Source of the DNA: JAJTHC01 sp044348005
GTDB taxonomy: Bacteria; Cyanobacteriota; Vampirovibrionia; Vampirovibrionales; JAJTHC01
DNA length: 64,000 bases
Reading direction: 5' to 3'
NCBI GenBank assembly: GCA_044348005.1
Contig: JBIKTR010000002.1
Span: forward strand, 133,191 to 197,190
The notes below the pieces were generated by a model. The model was not told the DNA's origin and made no database searches. It was given only the letters and a program-made list of their open reading frames with translations. Of the stretch, positions 51,900 to 59,953 are shown in pieces (position 1 is the stretch's first letter; each line of letters opens with the position of its first letter). A program made the position numbers and the translations under genes.

Positions 51900-52664
51900 T
51901 TACCTAAACCCCATAACGAGACTTTGTGAAATGAGGTGCCAGCCGTCCACCAACACGAATAAAATGAGCTTAAAGGGTAAAGAAATTGTCGCAGGAGGCA
52001 GAAACATCATGCCCATGGAAACCAAAATCGAAGACACCACAATGTCAATCACAATAAAGGGCAAAAACAACACAAACCCCAGCTGAAACGCCGTTTTTAG
52101 TTCTGAAATAATGAAAGACGGCAACAACACGTAGGTGGGGACGTCTTGAGTAGTTTTGGGCTTGGGTATTTTGGCCAACTTGGTAAATAAGGCCATGTCT
52201 TTTTCAGAGGTTTGCTTAAACATAAAACGTCGCATGGGTTCACTGGCCTTGTCCAACGCCACTTCTACAGGGATTCGTCCCTTCATAAAGGGGTCAAACG
52301 CCACCTTGTTGACTTGTTCAAAGGTGGGGGCCATTACAAAAAAGCTTAAAATCATCGCCAGCGACACAATGACCTGAGACGGCGGTAAGGTGGGCGTCCC
52401 GAGGGCTTGACGCACCAGTGAAAGCACAATCACAATGCGGGTAAAGGCGGTGGTCATCACTAAAATGCTGGGCGCTAGTGTTAGCACGGTAAGCAAAATG
52501 AGGAGCTGAACGCCTTGGGCCACCTGTTCAGGGCTATTGCTTTTGGCGACGCCCAACTGAAGGGTGGGCAAGGCTAGCCCTGCGGCTTCGGCCATGGGCG
52601 TGCAAGCCAGCAGGGCGATGATCGACAGCGCAAATCCCCAATTCCAGTGTGGACGAGCTAACAT
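51900..52664 (-). CDS. fliP: Flagellar export protein FliP
   Basis: 254 aa. A cleavable signal peptide (to about PMAEA) precedes membrane segments. Signatures: LTLAPSILVMTTAFTRIVIVLSLVRQALGTPTLPPSQV and VPTYVLLPSFIISELKTAFQLGFVLFLPFIVIDIVVSSILVSMGMMFLPPATISLPFKLILFVLVDGWHL. It begins the fliPQR operon. Confidence 0.96.
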   Translation of the reverse strand: MLARPHWNWGFALSIIALLACTPMAEAAGLALPTLQLGVAKSNSPEQVAQGVQLLILLTVLTLAPSILVMTTAFTRIVIVLSLVRQALGTPTLPPSQVIVSLAMILSFFVMAPTFEQVNKVAFDPFMKGRIPVEVALDKASEPMRRFMFKQTSEKDMALFTKLAKIPKPKTTQDVPTYVLLPSFIISELKTAFQLGFVLFLPFIVIDIVVSSILVSMGMMFLPPATISLPFKLILFVLVDGWHLISQSLVMGFR

Positions 52665-52817
52665 GTGGGGTATATTCCCTATTTCTTTCTCTCTTAACGA
52701 GTCTTAGTCTAGCGCATTGTGGGGGGATCAGGGCATAGAGGGGGCCAAAAATAGGGCATTCGTTGTAGTTTTGAAGATTGACAGACGGGCTTGATGCGCT
52801 AAACTAGGAAGGTAAGC

Positions 52818-52903
52818 GCCCGTGTGGCGGAATCGGTAGACGCTGCGGACTTAAAATCCGTTGTGGCTAACACCACGTGCCAGTTCAAGTCTGGCCACGG
52901 GCA
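52818..52903 (+). tRNA. tRNA-Leu (UAA anticodon)
   Basis: An 86-nt class II tRNA. Acceptor GCCCGTG (52818-52824) pairs with CACGGGC (52896-52902), discriminator A. The anticodon stem GCGGA/TCCGT encloses CTTAAAA with anticodon TAA. The variable arm TGGCTAACACCA forms a stem, and the T-arm is CCAGTTCAAGTCTGG. No intron is present, unlike many cyanobacterial tRNA-Leu(UAA) genes. CCA is not encoded. Confidence 0.96.
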
Positions 52904-52906
52904 TAT

Positions 52907-52937
52907 CCCCTATTTCTCACGAAATAGGGGATTTTTT
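52907..52937 (+). terminator. tRNA-Leu terminator
   Basis: CCCCTATTTC (52907-52916) and GAAATAGGGG (52921-52930), then ATTTTTT. Confidence 0.9.
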
Positions 52938-52953
52938 AAGGGCATTGTGTTTT

Positions 52954-52983
52954 AAAAAATCGGGAGGCTGAAAAGCCCCCCGA
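52954..52983 (-). terminator. Terminator of the lipoprotein gene
   Basis: TCGGGAGGCT/AGCCCCCCGA (one mismatch) with a T-run on the minus strand (A-run 52954-52959 on plus), 22 bp beyond the stop at 53005. Confidence 0.8.
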
Positions 52984-53004
52984 ACGAGATGAATGGTTAA
53001 CTTT

Positions 53005-53727
53005 TTATTCTAGAATACGTATACCTAGTTTGCTTATCCGCTCCATTCTTTCATTATGAGCAGCAATAGCCTTGCTTATTTGGGCAGCATGGGCTGGGGA
53101 TCCCACTGCTGTGATGGGATTGGATGTGGAACTTGGGACACCTGACTCAAAAAATGCTAGGGCTTGCCCCCGTTTAGTTGTGGGTATTTCATCGACAGTT
53201 ACCCCCCCTGAAAATCTCCCATCTTGACAGAAGTCATTAGACACTACACCTCTTACTAATTTGGTATCAACACCACCCTCGAGGCCACCGAAAGATTCTT
53301 TTATGGATCTGACAACCTGCGAAGAACTGTTTATTATAGGAACCTGATTACTATTATAATTTGTTCCATTCTCTACGCTAACAAGTGCCGAACTGCCTAC
53401 ATGAGTTACATCAAAATCATACATATCAGGTGTATAGGGTTGTTTCTTGAATGTGCTAGTAATATCTGGTGCCGCATCACCATAGATTTGACTAGCTTCA
53501 GAAGAACTAAGTAATCTATCCGCTGGAAGACGTCTTAAAAGAAAAGTATCTTTTGGCTTTATTACGTTAGGGTCTACTGCTACACCCCCGCATATAGCTC
53601 TTTCTAGCTGTGTTGCCTTTTCCGCTACAGTGGAGGCTGTATGACTACCACATCCTGTTAAAAATGTTGTAATACCAAGACCCGTGGCGAAGGTGAATCG
53701 TCGTAAATTACGTAAGTTCATCATCAT
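53005..53727 (-). CDS. Orphan lipoprotein
   Basis: 240 aa. The N-terminus RNLRRFTFATGLGITTFLTGCGS has a lipobox LTGC with Cys26 as the lipidated residue after LspA cleavage. The rest is polar and Ser/Thr/Asn-rich with two further Cys, and no family is recognised. AAAGGAAATG lies just before a cluster of three ATG codons. The gene is AT-rich compared with neighbours and stands alone beside tRNA-Leu, a common insertion neighbourhood. Function unknown. Confidence 0.75.
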   Translation of the reverse strand: MMMNLRNLRRFTFATGLGITTFLTGCGSHTASTVAEKATQLERAICGGVAVDPNVIKPKDTFLLRRLPADRLLSSSEASQIYGDAAPDITSTFKKQPYTPDMYDFDVTHVGSSALVSVENGTNYNSNQVPIINSSSQVVRSIKESFGGLEGGVDTKLVRGVVSNDFCQDGRFSGGVTVDEIPTTKRGQALAFFESGVPSSTSNPITAVGSPAHAAQISKAIAAHNERMERISKLGIRILE

Positions 53728-53863
53728 TTCCTTTATATTCGTTAGTTAATTAAGCAAATGTCTATTTCCTAGACAATCACATAAACCCGACTGAATCAAG
53801 GCTTGTGCTAGGTAGACCTTCGTTTGTCTCAAAACTGTTACAATTCGCAACTGTATTTTAATT

Positions 53864-54000
53864 TTCCTGTCCCCTCTCCTAATTTTAGGAGAGGGAAGAG
53901 AACGTCTTTAGACGTTCGAGGGTGAGGTTAAACCCTAGACTCCGTTGGTGAGTTTAACCGCCCCCTAACCCCCTCCTAAAATTAGGAGGGGGGACAGGAA
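53864..54000. repeat. 137-bp MITE-like element with 28-bp terminal inverted repeats
   Basis: Ends are 28-bp inverted repeats with one mismatch: the left begins TTCCTGTCCCCTCTCC and the right ends GGAGGGGGGACAGGAA. Each end is itself palindromic (CTCCTAATTTTAGGAG). Inside lie AACGTCTTTAGACGTT and GGTTAAAC/GTTTAACC, so the whole element folds into one branched hairpin. It carries no gene. A partial look-alike (CTTCTCCC-AAAGGGAGAGGGAG) is at about 62630. Confidence 0.82.
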
Positions 54001-54014
54001 GATTATTTCAAACA

Positions 54015-54044
54015 AACAGGGAAGAACATTTGTTCTTCCCTGTT
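54015..54044 (-). terminator. Near-perfect 30-bp hairpin after the response regulator
   Basis: AACAGGGAAGAACA (54015-54028) and TGTTCTTCCCTGTT (54031-54044) are perfect complements with a 2-nt centre, 20 bp beyond the regulator's stop. Confidence 0.82.
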
Positions 54045-54063
54045 AGAGCTTATTTTAAAACGA

Positions 54064-54783
54064 CTACACCACGCTAGGCAATTTGTCGCTGGTGTCGACC
54101 AAACCGAACTTCAAGGCGTACAACACCGCTTGGGTGCGGTCGTTGACTTGCAACTTTTGAAAAATGTTGTTTACATGGGTTTTCACCGTCGTTTCAGAAA
54201 TCACCAAGCGATCGGAAATGCCCTTGTACGTCAAGCCTTCGGTCAACAGTTTCAACACCTCTTTTTCACGAGAGGTCAACTGGCTTAACAAGGCTTGACG
54301 ATGCGGATCAGGCTTTGACACCTTCTGCACAATCGTGTGGAACTCGTCAAAGAACTTGGTGGCAATGCTCGTCGGCATGAAAATACGCCCCGCATTGATG
54401 TCTTCTAAAGCCCGCATGAGCTGTGTGGTGATCATGGTTTTAAGAATGTAACCGCGGCCGCCTGCGCGCATGGCTTTGTAGACGGTGTCTGGGTCGTCAC
54501 TGCCGGTGAGCGTTAAAATCTTGATTTCAGGCTTTTTGACCAAAATCTGTTGAATGGCGGAAATGCCGTCGAGTTCAGGCATGTTCATATCCATCAGCAC
54601 AATATCTACGTCTGTATGGCCGACTCGACGGACGGCTTCATCACCATTACTGCAAATACCCACCACCTTGTGCATGGATTGCAGTTCAATTAACTGCTTA
54701 ATGCCCGCAGCGTGATTGGCGTTGTCATCCACCACCATAATACGTAAAATGGGGGCTTGTAATTCGTTTTGATTTAGCGTCAT
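54064..54783 (-). CDS. NarL/LuxR-type response regulator
   Basis: 239 aa from ATG 54783 (AAGGAG about 11 nt upstream; ATG 54792 is too close to it). An N-terminal REC domain (LRIMVVDDNANHAAGIKQLIE; phospho-Asp in VDIVLMDMNMPELDG; Lys in YILKTMI) is joined to a LuxR helix-turn-helix (LTSREKEVLKLLTEGLTYKGISDRLVISETTVKTHVNNIFQKLQV). It should bind DNA when phosphorylated. No kinase is adjacent. The frame stays open upstream through a 10-base poly-C tract to a TTG at 54891, so an N-terminally extended form is conceivable. Confidence 0.93.
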   Translation of the reverse strand: MTLNQNELQAPILRIMVVDDNANHAAGIKQLIELQSMHKVVGICSNGDEAVRRVGHTDVDIVLMDMNMPELDGISAIQQILVKKPEIKILTLTGSDDPDTVYKAMRAGGRGYILKTMITTQLMRALEDINAGRIFMPTSIATKFFDEFHTIVQKVSKPDPHRQALLSQLTSREKEVLKLLTEGLTYKGISDRLVISETTVKTHVNNIFQKLQVNDRTQAVLYALKFGLVDTSDKLPSVV

Positions 54784-54812
54784 GGACGTCATCTCTCCTT
54801 TTGGGGTCAAGC

Positions 54813-54822
54813 GGGGGGGGGG
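54813..54822 (-). repeat. Poly-C/G tract (10) upstream of the response regulator
   Basis: Ten G on the plus strand, about 20 nt ahead of the ribosome site of the regulator gene. Length change would alter leader spacing, or the frame of an extended product. Confidence 0.7.
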
Positions 54823-55195
54823 TAAACTCTTTTTGCGTAGTAAGCAAGGCCGTTTTTCTTCACAAGGCGTGACTGCTTCTACTTTTTTCAATTCCCTTAT
54901 TCACAACGTGCCGAAGTCTTTGCCCGTCACTTGCAGGAGCAAGAAAGACTGTTCGCATACTGTAAGTATAGGAGCTTATGGTGCTTTTGAAAATAACCTG
55001 GCGGTTTATACCCTCCGTGTGATGTAGATTTGTAGAAGATACACCCAAAAGAGGATGTATCCTATTCGTGAGATAAAAGCATCGATTGCCTCTTCGTTGT
55101 CGCACTGGTTTTTTGTTTGCTTATGTAGTTCTGCCTACACGCCCGCACAAAAAATCTAAGCTCCTAGAATAGCCTAATCGCTGATTTCCTCTAAC
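54823..55195. other. Long leader region of the response regulator
   Basis: Apart from the poly-G tract and the repeat at 55196, this stretch holds a possible minus-strand promoter (TATACT as -10 near 54957-54962 with TTTCAA about 16 bp upstream) and a hairpin GATACATCC/GGGTGTATC near 55027-55056. No convincing gene is seen. Confidence 0.4.
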
Positions 55196-55270
55196 AAACA
55201 GGACAACGCCAAAGCGTTCGATTCGCCCTTCTTTGTAAAGAAATTGTAACATATTTTTCGAAAAAAGGGG
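55196..55270 (-). repeat. Dispersed ~70-bp leader element, copy 2
   Basis: Minus-strand copy of the element at 33885-33958, starting about 20 bp beyond the trpA stop and reading the same way as trpA. Confidence 0.8.
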
Positions 55271-55280
55271 GATGCCTTGA

Positions 55281-55299
55281 AGTATAGTGTTTTAAACGG
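55281..55299 (+). repeat. Dispersed 16-bp motif, TTTTAA variant, overlapping the trpA stop
   Basis: AGTATAGTGTTTTAAACGG. As at 35302, the reverse strand reads gene-stop TAA directly into AACACTATA. Confidence 0.5.
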
Positions 55300-56080
55300 C
55301 TTCTAGCATGGAAGCCAAATACGCGGCTAGTGTGCCTTGCCCACGTGCTTCTTCTTGAATGACTTGAATAATACGGCTTCCTGTAATCATGCCGTCAAAG
55401 CCAACAGCCTTCATTTGAAGGATGTGTTCAGGGGTTGAAATGCCAAAGCCCACGCACAAGGGCAAATCACTGTGTTGAGCAAGGGTGCCAATCAGTTCTT
55501 GTAGGCGACTGTCATAACGTTCTTCAGTCCCCGTAATCCCTAGGCGAGAGACCACATATAAAAACGCCCCTGCATATTGAACAAAAGATTGAAAGCGTTC
55601 CGCACTGGTGAGGGGGGACACAATAAAAATCAGTTCAATGCCCGAAGCATCGGCAGACGCTTTGACTTCTTCGGCTTCTTCAGGGGGCAAATCAGCAATG
55701 AGGCAGGCGTCGGCACCGGCGGTTTTGAGTTGTTGAAAAAACGCCTCCACCCCTTCAGACAAAACCGTGTTGTAATAAACCAATACCCCAATCGGAATTT
55801 CGGAGTCTAAGGAACGGGCGTAGGCGATACTTTCAAACGCATGGGGTAATTTATAGCCATGGGCCAAGGCTTCTGTCACAGCCGCTTGAATCACGGGGCC
55901 ATCGGCCACAGGGTCACTAAAGGGGAACCCCAACTCTAAGGCCGCAGGTTTGGCGTCAATAAGCGTTTTAAGAATGCCTTTGGTGGCTTCCACTGTTGGG
56001 AACCCCAAGAGCGTAAAGGGGATGAATGCTTTTTTCCCTTGGGCCTTGAGTTCCGCAAATCGTTTGGCAAATCGCAACAT
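55292..56080 (-). CDS. trpA: Tryptophan synthase alpha chain
   Basis: 262 aa. It splits indole-3-glycerol phosphate to indole and glyceraldehyde-3-phosphate. Key segments: FIPFTLLGFPTVEATKGILKTLIDAKPAALELGFPFSDPVADGPVIQ (catalytic Glu in LELGFPFSDP), ADACLIADLPPEEAEEV (catalytic Asp), FIVSPLTSAERF, YVVSRLGITG and VGFGISTPEH. The usual partner trpB is not next to it. It follows leuB by 20 bp. Confidence 0.96.
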   Translation of the reverse strand: MLRFAKRFAELKAQGKKAFIPFTLLGFPTVEATKGILKTLIDAKPAALELGFPFSDPVADGPVIQAAVTEALAHGYKLPHAFESIAYARSLDSEIPIGVLVYYNTVLSEGVEAFFQQLKTAGADACLIADLPPEEAEEVKASADASGIELIFIVSPLTSAERFQSFVQYAGAFLYVVSRLGITGTEERYDSRLQELIGTLAQHSDLPLCVGFGISTPEHILQMKAVGFDGMITGSRIIQVIQEEARGQGTLAAYLASMLEAV

Positions 56081-56100
56081 GTTGAGTTCCCTGACTATTA

Positions 56101-57201
56101 TTATACAACGCTTGAATAGGCTTGCGTGAGTGATTTTAGGGCTGTGGCAATGGCATCCCCCATTTCAGAAGTGCCCACTATGGTATCCCCCGCTTGGGCA
56201 ATATCTTTCGTGCGTAAGCCTTGGGCCAGCACTTGTTCGATGGCAACATCCACTAAGCTTGCCAGTTCAGGCGCCTGCCATGAAACCGCCACTAGCTCTT
56301 TGACGGACAAAATTGTGGCAATGGGATTGGCGATATTCTGCCCCGCAATGGTGGGGGCTGAACCATGGCTGGGTTCATACAACGCGTAAGCCCCTGTGCC
56401 AAAACTAGCAGAACTTAACATGCCTAAAGAACCCGTCAACATGGACGCTTCATCTGATAAAATGTCTCCAAACGTATTTTCAGTGAGGATGACATCAAAC
56501 TGGCGGGGGTTTAAAATCAGTTGCATGGCGGCGTTGTCCACATACATATGAGACACCGTCACTTCAGGAAAGTCGCTTGCCATGGTGTCTACCACCTCTC
56601 TCCATAAGCGAGAGGTGGCCAGTACGTTGGCTTTGTCCACAGAACAGAGTTGCTTGCGACGTTGTTGGGCCAGTTCAAACGCCGTTTTCGCAATGCGTTC
56701 GATTTCCGCACGGGTGTAGGTCAAGGTGTCCACGGCGTCGTCTTGATTTTGCACTTTGGGTTGGCCGAAATACAGGCCTCCCGTTAGTTCCCGAACCACC
56801 AGAAGATCAACCCCACTCAGCACTTCAGACTTTAAGGTGGACGCTTGCAATAAGGCGTCGTACGCTTTAACGGGGCGTGTATTGGCATAAAGATTCAACG
56901 CTTTACGAATGCCCAACAAGCCTTGTTCAGGCCGTAAGTGAGCGGGCAAGGTGTCGTACTTAAAATCTCCAACAGCCCCTAATAACACCACTTGGCACGC
57001 TTTCGCTAACTGTACCGTTTCTTCGGGCAAGGGGGAGCCAGTGGCGTCATACGCCACCCCCCCAATTAGGGCGTCATGTGTTTGAAGGCTCACATGAAGT
57101 GCCTCTGCCAAAACTTGTAACACTTTCAAGCCTTCTGCCACGACTTCAGGGCCAATGCCATCCCCTGCCAAGACGGCTACTTTTTTTACGCTGTTCATCA
57201 T
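56101..57201 (-). CDS. leuB: 3-isopropylmalate dehydrogenase
   Basis: 366 aa from ATG 57201 (AAAGGG upstream; ATG 57198 also possible). It performs the third step of leucine synthesis with NAD. Motifs: KKVAVLAGDGIGPEVVAEG, LRPEQGLLGIRKALNLYANTRPV, VVRELTGGLYFG, HMYVDNAAMQLILNPRQFDVILTENTFGDILSDEASMLTGSLGMLSSAS and ALYEPSHGSAPTIAGQNIANPIATILS. It sits between a GT9 glycosyltransferase gene and trpA in one apparent operon. Confidence 0.97.
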   Translation of the reverse strand: MMNSVKKVAVLAGDGIGPEVVAEGLKVLQVLAEALHVSLQTHDALIGGVAYDATGSPLPEETVQLAKACQVVLLGAVGDFKYDTLPAHLRPEQGLLGIRKALNLYANTRPVKAYDALLQASTLKSEVLSGVDLLVVRELTGGLYFGQPKVQNQDDAVDTLTYTRAEIERIAKTAFELAQQRRKQLCSVDKANVLATSRLWREVVDTMASDFPEVTVSHMYVDNAAMQLILNPRQFDVILTENTFGDILSDEASMLTGSLGMLSSASFGTGAYALYEPSHGSAPTIAGQNIANPIATILSVKELVAVSWQAPELASLVDVAIEQVLAQGLRTKDIAQAGDTIVGTSEMGDAIATALKSLTQAYSSVV

Positions 57202-57234
57202 CAAAGCCCTTTCCAACTCTGTTTCATACATGTT

Positions 57235-58395
57235 TTAATGAAGCGTTTCTTGTGGAGACGCTTGCTCTATTAAATCAAAAACCGCCTTCAGCATCGATTT
57301 CACCGACACCTTCAAGCAATCAGAACTTTCGCAATTGCTTTGACGGGTTTGCCACAAGCACGGGCGACACGCCAACTCTGTGCGAAACACGGTTTGAATC
57401 AGTCCTTGAGCATCTGTTGGGGGGGGGACAAGGAGCTGAGGATCTGTAGGGCCAAAGAAGGCCAGCGTCGGCCGTTTTAGAGCAATAGACAGGTGCATGG
57501 GCGCGGAATCTACCGCACAAATAACATCCATACACGTCATTAACCCAGCTAAATCTGAAAAGGATTTCGTCTGCCCAAAGAGATTTTTAAAGGTGCCTAG
57601 GGATTCGGGTAAAATGGCGAGAATATCCGCAATAATGGCTTCATCGTCTTTGGCGCCGACCAAGTAAACCGCGTGATCTCGTGAGAGTTGCAGAATAAAC
57701 TCCGCCCAAGAAGACGCGGACCACCCCTTGTAAATGCCTTTGGCTTGAGACATCGCACTCACACCAGGGTGAATTAAAACATGTTTTTTATGAGACGGCA
57801 AACGCTCTAACTTTAGGGCTTCCATGGCTTCAAGGGTTTTGGAATCGGGGGGGTTTGCGTGAGGGTACGCCCGTGTTTTACCAAGTACATACGTTGAACC
57901 AAACAACGGGGTTAAAAAGCGTCGGGCCAATTCAAGGTGCATCACACTGGCGTAAGCCGTCGTTTTCACTGGCGTGACCTGGTTCAACAAAGCGTTGGCC
58001 CATGCTTTACTTTTATACCCCACTCGATACGGCACCCCTGAAAGCGCCAAAGCTAGGGCTATAAAGGGGTTTCTTCCCGTAGAAATCACCGCGTCATAAT
58101 GACGCAGGCGTAAATCTCCCACCAGGTATTTGAAAAATTGAAACTTAGAAAGGCTCCCCACTGGCATGGAAAGTACGACATCTACCCCTTCAAGTACGCT
58201 ACCCACACTCGCACTGCGTTCTTCTGTATAAAGGGTGAGGTGAACATGAGGCAACCACTGGCGTATTTCACGGATTACGGGGCTAAATAACAGCACATCC
58301 CCCAAGCCGCCATAGCATATTAGGGCAATACGGTGCAGATCTTTCACACGAAAGGAATGTGAAGGCATGAAAAAAGATAAAAGTGAGCTAATCAT
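57235..58395 (-). CDS. GT9-family glycosyltransferase (heptosyltransferase-like)
   Basis: 386 aa. N-terminal RIALICYGGLGDVLLFSPVIREIRQWLPHVHLTLYTEE is the GT9 opening (GDxLLxxPxIRxLR), and the C-terminal GT-B half holds VLIHPGVSAMSQAKGIYKGWSASSWAEFI, DLAGLMTCMDVICAVDSAPMHLSIALKRPTLAFFGPTDPQL. Heptosyltransferases add heptose to lipid A-core at the inner membrane; with the PfkB sugar kinase at 9012 this suggests an LPS core. A 9-base C/G run (57419-57427) encoding Pro-Pro-Pro near the C-terminus could be a slippage switch. Confidence 0.9.
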   Translation of the reverse strand: MISSLLSFFMPSHSFRVKDLHRIALICYGGLGDVLLFSPVIREIRQWLPHVHLTLYTEERSASVGSVLEGVDVVLSMPVGSLSKFQFFKYLVGDLRLRHYDAVISTGRNPFIALALALSGVPYRVGYKSKAWANALLNQVTPVKTTAYASVMHLELARRFLTPLFGSTYVLGKTRAYPHANPPDSKTLEAMEALKLERLPSHKKHVLIHPGVSAMSQAKGIYKGWSASSWAEFILQLSRDHAVYLVGAKDDEAIIADILAILPESLGTFKNLFGQTKSFSDLAGLMTCMDVICAVDSAPMHLSIALKRPTLAFFGPTDPQLLVPPPTDAQGLIQTVFRTELACRPCLWQTRQSNCESSDCLKVSVKSMLKAVFDLIEQASPQETLH

Positions 58396-58538
58396 TCGTT
58401 TATTTTAGCACGAGCGTTTAAAAATTAAAGTCACAAAACCGATGCTTTTTTAGCGCGAACAAAAATACATTTTTCTGTTTTTGTCCTTTTGTGTATGTTA
58501 AACTTGATTTTGTAAGATAAAAAGAAACCCTTTTCTCT

Positions 58539-59018
58539 ATGCTTGAAAAACTCAGACCCACTTCAACTTATACAAACCTTAGTCAAATGGTGACCCAAAG
58601 AATGGTGATTCAGACGCGCCAATCACTTGAAGAACAAAAGCGTGCCAAATCCGCGTCTCGCAAATCGCCACTGGCAACCTTTGACATCCACACCACTTCT
58701 GGGACGGTGGCCGCGGTTGTGGCCATGCTGGTGGGGGCGAGTTTAAAAATCAATGAACGGCATAAGTTTATTCGCGGCTTAGAAGAAGCCTTGCGCAAAG
58801 AAGCTGAAAATCCCACCAACACCCCATTTATTCCTTATGCGCAACAACATTTGAAAGATGCCACTTCCCTGCTTGGGCGGCTTGCTCATGGGTACAACGT
58901 TTTAGCGGCGGGCATTGTTCCTGGAATGGGGGTGGGCGTGATGGTCAATGGGTTGGATGCCTTATGGGGAGAATATCGGGGGGAACGTGAAAAGAAGGCT
59001 CAAGGTAAAAAAATGTAA
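58539..59018 (+). CDS. Orphan protein with one membrane hairpin
   Basis: 159 aa, not recognised. A basic N-terminus precedes a hydrophobic stretch (GTVAAVVAMLVGASLKI) and, after a charged helical part, a second Gly-rich one (NVLAAGIVPGMGVGVMVNGL). The tail is strongly basic (RGEREKKAQGKKM). It lies 80 bp upstream of the Cys-peptidase-like gene on the same strand. Confidence 0.65.
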   Translation: MLEKLRPTSTYTNLSQMVTQRMVIQTRQSLEEQKRAKSASRKSPLATFDIHTTSGTVAAVVAMLVGASLKINERHKFIRGLEEALRKEAENPTNTPFIPYAQQHLKDATSLLGRLAHGYNVLAAGIVPGMGVGVMVNGLDALWGEYRGEREKKAQGKKM

Positions 59019-59098
59019 CGACTGTTATAGAAGTTTTCTTGAATCGACGATATAATCATAAAGTCCCCCTTCCCTTTTTAGACTGAGGAAGATCGTGT

Positions 59099-59944
59099 AT
59101 GCCTTCAAACCAAGGATTTTCGGAACATTCTTTTGGCTTTGCGCTAGGCATTTTTTTGATGGGGTTTTGCGTCTTGGCGTATACGCAACTTTATAAGCCG
59201 TTGCAAGGGTATTCGGCCAATAAAAAACTCGCCCCCGCTGTCGTGGCGTTGGACAAACAACTTAAGGCCCCTGTCGTTGAAGCCGTTAAACCCATTCAAA
59301 ACGCTTTTTCTCCAACGGTCGTTAAAGTAATGCCCTATCATGGTTCGCCCACTGGTTTGGGGCGGCCTCGCATTAACGTGCAACGCAAAATGGCGGAACT
59401 GGCCTACAAGGCTCATGAAGAAAAATTGCATACCCCTTACAACTTAGGTTCCTATGGCTGTGCGGCCGCCATTTGGGAATATGTGACCAAGCCCGCGTTG
59501 AAGCAGGCCTATCCACAAGCGGGGGGTAAAATCCCCCCCGCCTTAACCTATACCCAAAACTTCTTAGATTTTTACAGAAAGCAAAAGCTGGGCAAATTAA
59601 CGGTCGTCCCTGCTTTGGAATTAACCCCTGAAAAAACACCCCCTGGCACGGTTTTAATTGGGATTAAAAAAGGGACGGGGGATCACCACATGCTGGTGGC
59701 GGTTGATGTCGACTGGGGGGTGGTGAAAAATCCTGCTACAGGCGCAAGCGTTCGCGTGGCCAAAGACGGTGTGACCGACGCATATGCAGGCAACACAGGG
59801 CTGCCTCAATTTGGAAAACCCCACTTTCGCATTCAAGAATTTGCAGAACATTTGGGCTTTTTAAATCAGCACCATGGGGCGATTAACAGCGATTCAGAAA
59901 ACAATTACTACGATCGCTTTTATGTGATGACTTTTGCCCCCTAA
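59099..59944 (+). CDS. Membrane-anchored protein with NlpC/CHAP-like Cys-His pattern
   Basis: 281 aa. A signal anchor (about 9-31, EHSFGFALGIFLMGFCVLAYTQLY) is followed by a linker and an extracytoplasmic domain. Cys121 in GSYGCAAAIWEYV begins a helix, and His196/His197 in GTGDHHMLVAVDVDWGVV lie on a following strand, the arrangement of papain-like NlpC/P60 or CHAP amidases. That suggests a peptidoglycan or isopeptide hydrolase, but it is inference from a pattern. AGGAAG precedes the ATG; TATAAT at 59051-59056 is a possible -10. Confidence 0.62.
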   Translation: MPSNQGFSEHSFGFALGIFLMGFCVLAYTQLYKPLQGYSANKKLAPAVVALDKQLKAPVVEAVKPIQNAFSPTVVKVMPYHGSPTGLGRPRINVQRKMAELAYKAHEEKLHTPYNLGSYGCAAAIWEYVTKPALKQAYPQAGGKIPPALTYTQNFLDFYRKQKLGKLTVVPALELTPEKTPPGTVLIGIKKGTGDHHMLVAVDVDWGVVKNPATGASVRVAKDGVTDAYAGNTGLPQFGKPHFRIQEFAEHLGFLNQHHGAINSDSENNYYDRFYVMTFAP

Positions 59945-59953
59945 TACACTTGC

